Source: Stictocephala bisonia (taxonomy: Eukaryota > Arthropoda > Insecta > Hemiptera > Membracidae). Taken from it: DNA of 64,000 nt. The notes below the pieces were generated by a model, which saw only the letters and a list, made by a program, of their open reading frames with translations, searched no databases and was not told the origin of the DNA. Both the position numbers and the translations under genes were made by a program. The stretch covers positions 248,001 through 312,000 of the forward strand of contig JAQJVL010000174.1 of the NCBI GenBank assembly GCA_035578905.1, in the 5' to 3' direction. This document shows positions 45,893 to 57,169 of this stretch, piece by piece. How positions within the stretch are numbered: position 1 is the stretch's first letter; each line of letters opens with the position of its first letter.

Positions 45893-48876
45893 CATCTTGT
45901 AAATATTGTAGATAGTACCTTGACGCGGTTGTCACCGGAAACTGTAGATTCTAGTTATGACACCGGCCGCTTAAGCCTAAGTTCTAAGACTAGTAACCTT
46001 TACTATTACACTTTGAACGATGATTATAAAGTACAATTTATTACATCACAACAGTTTTTATCAAATTGTACAAGGTTTAAATCAATAGCAATATTCTAAT
46101 TTGAGCTATAAACTAGAGAAAATTGACGATACATTTTACTATTCGAACTTAATACATTAAACAGTCAATGAACTTGTTACATAATTATGATATAAATTAG
46201 TACTGATCATTAAATGGTCCTAAAATTAATGATCTGCTCTAAATTCACGCCACTGTATCAATATAGGGTTTCGCATGGAATGTACAAAATTGTACATAAT
46301 AGTCATAAGTAAGTCTTTTTTAAACTTAAATACAACGGTGACAACTCCAACTGTACTACCCCACTCAAATACATACATCATTCTTAGTATGTATATGTAC
46401 ATAGTTTGACTACAAACTTCTTGAAGTTCGAAGTCGACCTCTAGAATTGAAATGCACAAACTCCTCACTCCGTTAAATTGAAGCAAACTATTATTTGAAA
46501 TAATGCCACATTAACCATTATTCAAATATACACAAACCAACGGATACGGCTTCCTACACTACAGTGCATATTGATTTATACTGTATCCGCTCAGTCATAA
46601 TGACACGTTTCTGTAATTCATTTTGCAGTTGAAATATAATATATAGTAGGTTTACTTGTCTGAGTGTAAAATGAATTTGTAGAAAAAGTGTACAACAATA
46701 AGAGAAAAGATACAATATTCAACTGAACAAGAGCTCTTAATGTTTTCTGCTGTTATGAGTTTGATAATGCAAGAGCTGTACAAGAACCTTTAACATTTTA
46801 GAATCGCTAAAACAAATCTGAAAAAACTCTATCATTAAGTTAAAAAGTAAGTACACAGAGGTATCTTTGTCTAAACTTTGTAAGACTATACATACGGTAA
46901 CTGTTTTGTTTGGCTAGACTTCATTTAAAAATTTGTAAACTCGAGTTTGGACTGTACTTCTTACTAATTTCCTTTTTCTTAAAAATAATAGAAACATTTA
47001 TACCTCTGTAATGTAAAGTTCTTTCTTAAGGAATTATAGGTAAGTGTTGAAGATTAAGTGAAGAGGAAACTTAAATACTTTTGAGAATCCTTGATTAAAA
47101 TATAAATCTACAGTTCCACGAACTCAGACTAAAGAAGACGTGTTTTAAATGTTACTGCCTCAGTAACTAAATACGTGTAGAAATAAGGTGTTCCAGAATA
47201 ATTTTCTGTTAGCAGATTATGTATACCGTAATGAAATAAATTATATGTTCAAAGAAAAATAGGTAAATAAGTTCACTAAACTTGCTTTACAAGTTTAAAT
47301 CTACTATTAGATTTTTATGTTCAAAGTTGAATCTGATATTAATAAAATTACATTTATATTCAAATGTCCAAATCAGGTAATAGTATTGATAACAGCGTTA
47401 ACACTAAGGATGGCGTTTCTTGCCCAGTAACTAATTTAATTTCTAGTGTTCCCACAAATCTAAGTTGTAAACAATAACAGCAGGTCTTGTGTTATCAAAC
47501 TTTTTAAATTAATGATTAGAACAAAACTACAGTACAAAGAAAATGTAAGTGGGTTTAAAAAGTTGAACACAAAATACTATTTTTATTAGACGAATGAGAT
47601 AATATCATCATTACAGCTACATATTAATATTTAATTCAATATTTAAAAATTTTTCCTGGCTAGTGAATTTATCTGAAATTACTTGCCACAAGCACAAATA
47701 CTGCATTATATTACAAATATTGTCAAGAAAAAGTATTGCAAGTAAGCTTGACAATCGACTTCCCAGGAAAATTATTTACAAATTGATTCTTCAATAAAAA
47801 GTATAATTTAGAAATAGAGGAATATAAAAAAGATAACTGACAGCTGAAATGACAGGTTTTTCATTACGATTGAGAATTTTTTATGTTAACGTTCAGCTAA
47901 AGTCTCCAATTGTAGTAATTTTCGATGTAAATAAACAAAGTTTGTGTGCTTAAAGTAAAGAATGTCTATTCATGTGCAGTCTGGACTCTTCAGTCTTCTC
48001 AGTACTTAACCTGGATGAGAGTCAAAATATGGCTAGCAAAATATAGGAGAAGCACTTAATGTCACTATCAAACTATGACAGTAATGTCTAGTAAACGACT
48101 GCACCTCAAGGCAAGTCACCTGTTTTTGCACGTTAGAACATAAATTTACTTTCAGTAGTTTACATTTACATGTGTTGAAACGCAGATATAGATTTAATAT
48201 TATTAACAAAATAATGAAGCAACACAAGTCCTATGTTGATAATATGACTGATTACAGAACAATGTGACAACTATAATAATACAGTACTTAATATAATTCC
48301 CAATCTATAGGAGTTGCATCAAAGTTAAATATATACCATCTCATAAACCCAGTTAGGACCATGAGGAGTGAGAATAAAGAGTTGGATCTCAATCACCCGT
48401 TTGGTGAGCAATTTTGCCCTCAGCTAACCCTTTTTCAATCCTAAGGATGAAGCTCCAAATAATAAATATATCTTCCTATAAGCATAATCATTCACCAACA
48501 AACTTTGTATAATGCCTTGGCATGTAACAGACACGGCACTCTAAGTTTGAAATACTATCAAAATTCCATCTGTTTTACGAATGCTGACATAAACTACATT
48601 TTTATAAGGAATTTGAGCTATATCACAAATACCTGACAAAAATTCTGATATGCATACCTAATAATAGTGGTTTTCAATACAATTCAAAACTGTACTATCA
48701 AACAAAATAAGCTGTATAATTTAAAACAATTCTAATGTTCAAAGAATAACTTGTTATACTTCAAAACTAGCTAAAATTCAACTTAAAATGGTTACATCTG
48801 TTAGAAAATTGAACCGGTTTATGGTACTTGTTTAAAGTTAGTAAAATATAGAAAAACGCTTAAATATATATATATT

Positions 48877-49165
48877 TTTTTTACTTCACTCGCCTTGCCC
48901 TCCGCAGTTCAAAGCCTTAGCATTGATTTTATACACAAATAGATTTCCCATCCAATGTTAAATTTTGAGTCTCAAAATATCAGCTGTTTTTGTGGTCCAT
49001 TGTGGAGCGCTAGTGTAGCTCCATGTAAATGTAATGCAGTTTATAACAGCTGTAGTTGCGGGCCACACTAACTAACAAAATTACTGCCACAAATATTCCT
49101 ATTAGATGGTTTATCTATTGTAGGTGTATATAATCAAGGGCCTTAGCCACTGTCACCTCGCCGGC
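48877..49165 (-). repeat. SINE fragment split by a family 3 repeat
   Basis: TTTACTTCACTCGCC and CCTCCGCAGTTCAAAGCCTT (48880-48918) match the SINE in reverse. 48930-49137 matches the repeat at 6500-6745 on the minus strand, and 49137-49165 returns to SINE-like GGGCCTTAGCCACTGTCACC. This suggests a nested insertion. Confidence 0.6.
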
Positions 49166-50961
49166 TGTGGTAATACTAAATCAAATTAATACTAAAACTT
49201 AATACTATATCAAAACATAACTGTAAAGTCATAAATAATTGTTGTAAGCTGTTATAGATCTCAAGAGTTCTCTATTTGAACAGAGAAGCTTGGTAATCTC
49301 GGAGCACATGTGTCAAGTAAATTATCTCAGTTGAATCGATTTTAGAACCAATGAAAATGTAAAAACTTATATTACCATATAGATGTCATTGAAAAAATGT
49401 CCTTCTTTTGTCATTATAAATTTTCTTGTCTTGATAAGTAAAATATTTTTTCCTTACATCTTTGTAGTGACAAAATGCTAGTTATATAAAAAGTAATTAA
49501 CTAATTTGTGGACTTTGTCGAAATGTATAAATTTTTAATACACGAACTTGAAGATTTGGTGGATAGGTCTTATTTGATGCTTTGAACTAATAGATTGAAC
49601 TCGTGGGTCATCCTATTAACAACTTATTAGTACATTTATTGTATTCCTATATTGACTGCTTAAAATTTATTTAGAGTATTGAACAATAATAATTGATAGC
49701 CTATGCAATGGTTTTGTTTCAATTTATTAATCTTGCAATAGTATTTACAAACTCGAGAAATGTATTTCACAAATCTGTCACTTACCAAATGAAATATTTA
49801 CAAATTTTGTTATATACTTGAAAGGGCTAGCCAAAATCAAATATAGGATGATTGGGGGGGATAGCCATATTGATAGTAGCTTGGTTTTTATTGATACCTG
49901 AAAGACATTTGGTAATTTTTATTCAAAACAGCTGATTTCCAATCCCATGTGATTGAATGGAATAACTTCACATATGACAAATTCTACATATAAACTACTA
50001 TTGTTCACGTTAAATTTTGAGGTTATTTAAGGTGAATGTGGCGGCTATAAGTTGGCCAAAAACCTTTTAACAGAATTTGCATCATCCTTCAAATATCTGG
50101 TAGGGCTTGATCACTGTAAGAGATGGCTCAAAAAGTTGACACAGTACATGCCATTTGATTTTTTTTAGGTGTGGTGTTTCTCTGCAACCAGCCAACTATT
50201 TTTTTAAAAGACGTCAGTTATCAGGTTAATAGAGTTAAGAGTTAAAAAATAAATAAACAGCTGATTTATTCATTATTCGTTTCTTTGAAATTCTGAAAAA
50301 CTGAGCAAAACTCATCATAACATCAATAGGCCTCTAATTCTCCAGCGCAAGTTCTTGTTTTATAATGGAAATTTAGCAGAATAATAAATGTCCTTCAACT
50401 TTTGTTTGAGAAGAATGTGAATTGTTATAAAGACTCTTCTAGAATTTCTAAAGAGTAGTTTATAGTTGTCGCTCAATGACTCTTCAAAGATTATCGATTA
50501 GGAATTAAACATAATTCCATATTGTTTAAAATGTGGAATAATGACTTATAGGTAAATTAAGCCTATTTGAGTTGTTACAATTTTATAATATCTTTTTATC
50601 ATAACACTACTGAACCTCCTTGATCAAATAACATTCATAGTCTACAAAATGGAATTATGGTAATTTTAAAAAAAAGGAAAAACCGCTTGAACAAGCAAAC
50701 TTTCTTCTATTGCCAAACAAAACCTATCACTTTCAATTTAGATAAGTGTCTAAAATGTTGCCCAATTCTATCATGATACAATTGTTGTGTTTCTGGATGA
50801 TTTGAAATGCAATACAAATTTTAACAGAAGAGTTTCAGTATTGAAATCTGCCCATCAGTAGTGCCAGTTCTGCATGTACTGCTGCCCCCAGCAGTAAATG
50901 ACTCTAATCCTTAATGTCATCCGCCCTGTGTAAACGACTATCTTGTTGGAACACCAACGGT

Positions 50962-51335
50962 ATTTAGGAGATTATAGGTGATAGGCTCTATGTTGGGTTC
51001 TCTTAATACCGACACAGCGTCCGCTCTATGGTTGCTATCGATGTAGACACTGCTAGAGAAGTCTGTAGTGTCCATGTTGGATGATAGTCTAGGTTCGGAT
51101 GTTATGTAGAGAAGTGAACTGGGTATCAGGCTTGTCAGTTGAATATCTGATCAACACTACGTTGTTTGGATCCCTTGTAAAGCTGTAGGTCCCTTAGTTG
51201 CCCTGGCTAATGGACTATTTATAAATAGCTCTTTTTGGGGAACAGCTGACCTTAGTAACAATAACACACTAGTTAATCTACACTCATTTCAATCATTCGC
51301 CCATTTCTTGACGATCGGCACTTAACTTCTTAATG
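50962..51335 (+). repeat. Dispersed repeat family 1, copy C
   Basis: Matches copy A from GGTGATAGGCTCTATG through CAACACTACGT and CTATTTATAAATAGCTC to TTGACGATCGGC. It has more changes than copy B. Confidence 0.7.
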
Positions 51336-53174
51336 GCATCACTCTTACAAAATGCTGCAAGTTTCCAATAAATGAACATTACAAGAATGATTATTACACG
51401 GTAGGCCTATAGAAATTGATAAATGAAAAAAACCTGACATTTATAAACTTTTGTACTTATGCAGAATGCAAATTATTTTTGAGGCGATACTCCATGTCTA
51501 TTTATCTATTGCAGGCAACCACGTTAGCAGGGCTCCTTATTTACTATCTTCATATATTAAAATTACAGGATAGAATAGTATTTATATTTAACTATCGATA
51601 AAATGAAATATTTAGAAATTAACTCTTAAAAGTTTGAAATTTTTTATTAAAAATGAATACAGTAAAAATAAAATCAATTTATTTACCGTTAAACAATACC
51701 TTTTTTATAAATTCTATAGCACTACAACAATGAATATTTTAAAAATCAAATGAAATGAAATATTAGTAAACCAGAACAAATTACCATTTGAAAACAGAAC
51801 CTGGTAAAAATATTACTTCATAAAATTGATCACTTATATGAATATGAATATTATTTGCTTAAATAAAGATCTGTTAAAAAAATAAAATAAAAATAACACC
51901 CATAAAATTACTAAAGAAAACATTCCATTAAAAATGCATTTAGAGCAAAGAATTACTTTTAATAATGGTACTAATGTGGGGTAATGCATGGATTCAACTT
52001 ATCACGATGATGTTTGAACAACCCCGATAGGATAGTTTATGCCTTGCCTTTAATACGCAATAATGTGTTGTTACTAGGATATAGGGAACAGATAAATTTT
52101 GTTGGAATCTTTTCTGGTAACCTCAAAATAGAGTGAGTTAGGGATTATTTTTATAAAATATAGATTATTTAAAAATACCCATAACAATGGTTTTTTTAAA
52201 TTTAGACAAATTTTGGATCTGTATATTTATCATGGTTGCAAGTTTAAATAAGATGAAGAAACGTTCTAAAGAATTTTTCATCTAATCAAACAGTTTTTAA
52301 AAATATTGTCAGCATTTATTTTTGTCATGAAATTTTAAAGTATTTCAAAATGGTAGCTTCAAATTTAGGATCCTGTAATAAGTAGGTATTATAAATGTTG
52401 TAACAGTTTAGTGAAAAGGGCATTTTTTTTATCTACAACTAAAAGGCAAATCAACAAATAAAATTACAAGCGTTTTTTCAAACATTTTAAATGTTAGTAT
52501 TTTATTTATAATGGCCAATTGAGAAGTACAACAAAATTGATAGAATCAGTGATTATTTTCCTGTTTTCCAAACAGTTTATAGCACAAATCTGAGTGATAA
52601 GAACAATCAAGTTAATTTTGAAAACGTTATTCATATTATTCCAAAACATTAACATTTCAAATTAAAATGCAAGTCAAGTATACATTTTTTTTACTGGTGG
52701 CAACTTATTGTTGGAGCTACAAAGAAACCAGAATTATTTCATTTTGAGTTTTTAAGTAGCTTCGGTTGAATATAAAAAATCACTTTCTTGATTTTTAAAT
52801 TTTCTGAACACAAACAAATCAGTGACTAGCCATTACCTTGATGTGTACTAATTGATTGTTATTTTAACTTTACTATTGTTGCCATATGATCTCGGTGGCA
52901 TGATTTTATCAGTAATAAAACCAAAATATCAATTACAATGCAAATGTTTAATTTTGTTTACTTTTATAAGAACATCACAGTATAAATCCCCTAATATGTC
53001 ATCTATCAACGTGTATGTGTTGGTTTTGTAACATAACTTGAAATTACTTTCAGTTAACCTCAATTTAATACATTTTGAGGCTAAAAAAAATTAAATTATA
53101 ATATTAATGTTTGGCTGCATCAAGTTCTTGATAATGTTTTTATTCAAGTAAACTTTCTAGGCATACCTCTTAAT

Positions 53175-53345
53175 TGTATTGGGGTGTCCATGGCTGTACG
53201 TCTCAGTGCCCTGGGTATTGGGGTATTAATAAATAGCTCTTTCTAACAGTCGACCTTAGTTAGTAAAAATTATTTCACACGTTCAACTATACTCATTCGC
53301 TCATATCTCTACGATCAGCGCCTTAATGATGAATAATAATGTATA
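53175..53345 (+). repeat. Dispersed repeat family 1, copy D
   Basis: Only the 3' half of the family is left: GGGTATTAATAAATAGCTCT through CATATCTCTACGATCAGCGC and a GATGAATAATAAT tail. Confidence 0.65.
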
Positions 53346-54604
53346 TTGGCTAAGTATGTTCTATTTTCTATTCAACTTTACATTAAAGTACGCAACTAGA
53401 CTAATTCGGATCTTTTAATGTAGTACTGTTGTTTATTTAATATTTTTTAAGTACTGAATTGATAAGCCATTCTTATTACAACTAATTTTATGACAAATGG
53501 AAGCAAGTTTTTGGTTATCTCTGGATTATTATAATTTTCATCAACTACCTCCAAACTCCGTGTTCACTGTAAGCTGGCACAGATTTTGATATAATTAGGT
53601 ACCATTAGGACTAAAAGAGGATCAAAGAAAATTTCATATATTCCCATTTTCATTTCTAGGGTGCGGATGGGTGGCACTATATCATCAATTACTATCAGAC
53701 AATTGAATCTAGTAGTTTAACAAAAACTCAACTTCAACGACAAAACAATTTCTTGCTACATTACTTTCGAAACAATTTTCCATCAACATTCAACAACAGA
53801 GCCATTATCAAAAATAAATAACACATTTTCAATAAAGCAGCTGCCATGGATTGCTCTTCAATAAGTGAATGAATGCTCTAACTCAACTATTGCTAATATA
53901 CAATATTCCTAAATAATTTGGCAAAATGAATTGAATTCTTTGGGCCTTCAAAACCATATAAATTCATTATATCTTTAAAGCCAATACATTAGTCACACAA
54001 TTAGTTAAATGAAAAATCACAATAGGTTGGTTTATCACAGAAAATGGATACACAGAAAATAACTGATACAGTAGCTCACAAATTAAATATGAAAATGTTA
54101 AATCTTTCTTTGGAAAAAATGTTAAAATATTTTGTTTGATCTTTATTTTCATCTAACTTTCCAAGGACTATAAATTATTTAAGAAAATATAAATACAAGC
54201 TACTTTTACAAGAATTTCAATTGTAAAAACTGTTTATACATATAAGGCTTGGTTTAAAAAATAATGTTTTATTTACTGAAGATTGAACAAATTTAATTGA
54301 GATGTTACCCCAAAAATAGTAGTACAAATTAAGTTTCATCTACCGTATTAAGTTACTTTCAATGATTATAAATTTCTCTTTACAACTGTATAAAATTGCA
54401 GTAATTCACATCAAATGGTTGTAATAGTTACATGTTTACTAACTTACTTGAAACCAAAGTTTTATAAATTGCTTCTGAAATCTCATGTTAACTTTAAACT
54501 TTGATTGGAAATTAATATTATCTAACCATTATATTCTATGTGCTCAGTGTTAAATAAACAAGAAACACATAACAAATTTATGGTAATCTTAACGTTTTGT
54601 GCAG

Positions 54605-54760
54605 ATGATGGAGTCAACTTTAAAAGACTTGGAGGAGCTGACGCTATGTGGGTATTGCAAGCAGAAATTCAATGAACACGAGATGGTTCCAAAAATGCTA
54701 TGCTGCAAGCACTACTACTGTCTCAATTGTGTTCAGACCATCATGATTAAAGGACGAGAT
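54605..54760 (+). CDS. RING/B-box/cyclophilin protein, exon 1 (RING)
   Basis: Coding starts at ATG 54605, directly after a TTTTGTGCAG acceptor, so the 5' UTR is at least partly on an upstream exon. Residues 1-52 begin a RING finger: C15, C18, C34, H36, C39, C42, the spacing of a C3HC4 RING whose last two Cys come from the next exon. RING domains recruit ubiquitin-loaded E2 enzymes, so an E3 ligase role is likely. The next ATG (54608) would give a protein one residue shorter. Confidence 0.9.
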
Positions 54761-55407
54761 GTAAGGAATTAATTATGACGAGTTTTTTTTTTAATTTGTT
54801 AAAAATACTTAGATATTCATAAATGATTTATATTGATCAATTTTGGTCCATCCACCTTGCACATATATACAAATATAAGCAAAATATCCTTGTACATATA
54901 ACTTTAAAGAGATGACGACTCTAACATAGAATCGTAGAAGTACAAACTCACGCTTATAAAAATCTAACAGTCCTCTACTCGTCCAAGTATTAATTTATTT
55001 ATCAGCGACACTGATAATCTTGTTCAAGTAGGACATTATAAGGTTAACCCTAGTGAGGAATAACGCCTATGTTAAATTAAATGAAACATGAATCTTAAAA
55101 AAAAACTCCCTTACAATGTAACTATGGGTTAATACAACTAAGAACCTTTTAATTACCGACCTACATGGATGTTTTTGCAGCCATTTTTTAGTGTTGCAAT
55201 TATTTTGCCCCAAAAATAATACTTGCACTTGGGTCAGATTGACCCACTTACAGAGTTAATCCAAATTTTAAATTTATTAATGAAACATGCCTTTATTATA
55301 ATGGATTTTATTTGACTTAATTTTACTTATTTTCAAGCAAGATCATTCTAAAGTGACAATATTAAGTTGATTAAATATCAATAAATATGTAATTTGAATT
55401 GTTGCAG

Positions 55408-55575
55408 GCATTTTGTGTAACCTGCTTCAAGCGGACAGAACTTTTAGACCAAGGACCAGAGACTCTACCCACCTACAACCCTATCCTAGTATTGTCCAAC
55501 AACTTCAACGCTATCAAGCTTGGGGCATCAGCAGCTGTAGGGAGTAGGACAACAAAGCCTCCGGATAAAGGAAAA
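55408..55575 (+). CDS. RING/B-box/cyclophilin protein, exon 2
   Basis: Bounded by GTTGCAG and GTAAGT, phase 0 at both ends, residues 53-108. It starts AFCVTCFKRTELL, giving the last two RING cysteines (C55, C58), and continues with a linker (TLPTYNPILVLSNNF) without a known domain. Confidence 0.9.
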
Positions 55576-55703
55576 GTAAGTTTGCAACATAATATTTCAT
55601 TTGTAATATTAAATTTCAATTGTTATATAATTTACATATTTGTTTAACTGTACACTATCATTTGAAAGCTACCAAGTTCATAATTTGTGTTTTTTTTTCA
55701 CAG

Positions 55704-55862
55704 ATACTGCAAAGTGAAAACTGTCACACACATGGAATGCCACTGGCCCTGTGGTGTCACACGTGTTGTAACGCAATGTGTAGAGCCTGTGCCAGCCAGA
55801 CAGACCATCCTGGTCATCAAATCAAGAGTCAAGTTGAAGCGAAAGAACAGCTTGTTTCTGAA
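55704..55862 (+). CDS. RING/B-box/cyclophilin protein, exon 3 (B-box)
   Basis: Bounded by TTTTTTTTCACAG and GTAAGT, phase 0, residues 109-161. It holds a B-box zinc finger: C115, H118, C126, C129, C134, C137, H143, H146. The RING then B-box order is that of the TRIM family. The exon ends in a charged stretch that leads into the helical region. Confidence 0.9.
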
Positions 55863-55987
55863 GTAAGTTCTCATAAAGCCGAAGGCTCTTTTTATTGAAG
55901 CTATTCATGAAGATTAGAAATTAATAATATGTGTTAATTTGTTGCTAAATACTACAAGATAACTAAGCATTTTTTTTTATTTAACAG

Positions 55988-57169
55988 GTCCAAACCGAAT
56001 TAATGGCAGTTAACAAGATGCTGACTGATATCCAAAGGCTAGCGGTTCAGCAACGGCAGTTCTTGCTTAAAGTCCTGGAGGCTTGTATAACCCTAAAAAC
56101 GCACGTCGAGACAGATCTGCAGAATGGTTGGTCCCATGTTCCTGAAGTTGCCGAAGCACGTGAAACTTTGAGCAAAGCCCGCGTTGGACTCTCCCACCTC
56201 GAAAATCCCGGTGAAGCACAATCATTGTTCACCACACTTTCACTCGAAAAGCAACGTCTCCAAGCCAAATTCCAAGAGATGGTGTTGCAATGTCAGCTCG
56301 ACGATCTGATTGGCAACTCCGGAGTTGTATTTGACTTTGGGCTTTTAAAGCAGGCTTTGGCCAATATTCACGCTAATATTCACTCTCTTGATTCACCTGT
56401 AAGCCAACCTTCCAATCGTAATCATGTCGCTGCCTCGCACAACCCGATCCTTTTCCTTGCTAATTATTGTATGTCCCAGCTTTACTCACGCCACGTCTTG
56501 TCCAAACAGCAGCAACAGCAACAACAACACTTGCAGCACAACGGCACAGTTGAATATGTCGTCAAACAACCACAGCCCACCTTTGTTCATCCGGAGCCTC
56601 TCGGAGCAATTGTTGCAGTACAGTCTCCTCAACAACAACCAGTTGTTACACTCAATGTACGACCTCCAAGCCCTTACCCTCTCTACTTTTTCAATATTGA
56701 AGTTAATGGAACTCCTCATGGTCGAATGGTGATTGAGACTCGACCTGATGTTGCACCAAAAATGTCCAAAAACTTTGCGGTTCTGACAACAGGAGAGATG
56801 GGATATAGCTACAAGGGATGTGCAATATTCCAATGTTGGCAAGCTGAATCTGTGATCACAGGCGATTTTGAGTTGAACAATGGGCGTGGGGGGCGCTCCA
56901 TCTACGAGGAGGGCTATTTCATGCCAGATGATACAAAGTTCCCTGCAGTCAGAGGAGCAGTTGGCATGCGTAGGACACAGAAGAGGCATGATAATTTGGG
57001 AATGGTAGGCTCTCAGTTCAGATGTATTCTTCAAGAGATGAGAGGCTTTACTGCTATCTTTGGGCATGTCGTAGAAGGTGTAGAGCTTATTGAGAAGATT
57101 TCCATGTTTGGCGATCAGACTGGAAAACCGACCAAGAATGTCATCATTACAAATTGTGGAAAGCTATGA
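55988..57169 (+). CDS. RING/B-box/cyclophilin protein, exon 4 (coiled coil, cyclophilin)
   Basis: After TATTTAACAG, residues 162-554. A long helical, coiled-coil-like part comes first (about 165-300, LMAVNKMLTDIQRLAVQQRQ), then a loop with 8 Gln near 335-343 and a Pro/Gln-rich linker, then a cyclophilin-type domain (about 392-554; YFFNIEVNG, GRMVIETRPDVAPK, GGRSIYEEGYF, GSQFRCIL, IFGHVVEGVELIEKI, TNCGKL). Aligned to cyclophilin A, Arg55, Phe60, Gln63 and Trp121 are all replaced (the FHR segment reads IFQ; no Trp near 121), so isomerase activity and cyclosporin binding are doubtful. The layout resembles RING/B-box/cyclophilin proteins annotated in other insects (fly CG5071 is one I recall; not checked). 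AATAAA is at 57736-57741. Confidence 0.92.
   Translation, partial: VQTELMAVNKMLTDIQRLAVQQRQFLLKVLEACITLKTHVETDLQNGWSHVPEVAEARETLSKARVGLSHLENPGEAQSLFTTLSLEKQRLQAKFQEMVLQCQLDDLIGNSGVVFDFGLLKQALANIHANIHSLDSPVSQPSNRNHVAASHNPILFLANYCMSQLYSRHVLSKQQQQQQQHLQHNGTVEYVVKQPQPTFVHPEPLGAIVAVQSPQQQPVVTLNVRPPSPYPLYFFNIEVNGTPHGRMVIETRPDVAPKMSKNFAVLTTGEMGYSYKGCAIFQCWQAESVITGDFELNNGRGGRSIYEEGYFMPDDTKFPAVRGAVGMRRTQKRHDNLGMVGSQFRCILQEMRGFTAIFGHVVEGVELIEKISMFGDQTGKPTKNVIITNCGKL

Larger units (their letters stand above)
45481..45988 (+). mobile_element. Element B: truncated Penelope-like element with inverted repeats
   Basis: ACTAGTAACCTTTA (14 bp) at 45467-45480 and 45989-46002 flanks the element as a target duplication. 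Arms of about 92 bp (45482-45574 and 45866-45957) are inverted copies (GAATCTACAGTTTCCGGTGA...). Between them lies the tail of a Penelope-like ORF (next entry). The right arm carries a hammerhead-like core. Penelope-like elements are known to have terminal repeats in direct or inverted orientation, to be 5'-truncated and to make target duplications of uneven length. Confidence 0.85.
40700..54604. other. Long gene-poor stretch
   Basis: About 14 kb of AT-rich DNA with no exon I can support. It holds a (TA)n run, two SINE copies, two family 3 copies, two family 1 copies and Penelope-like element B, each listed separately. If the 5' exon of the RING/cyclophilin gene lies near 40.5 kb, this is its first intron. 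Confidence 0.5.

Noticed and set aside
56486..57067. 193-codon ORF on the minus strand
   Set aside because: It is the antisense shadow of the RING/cyclophilin exon and has no recognisable domain.
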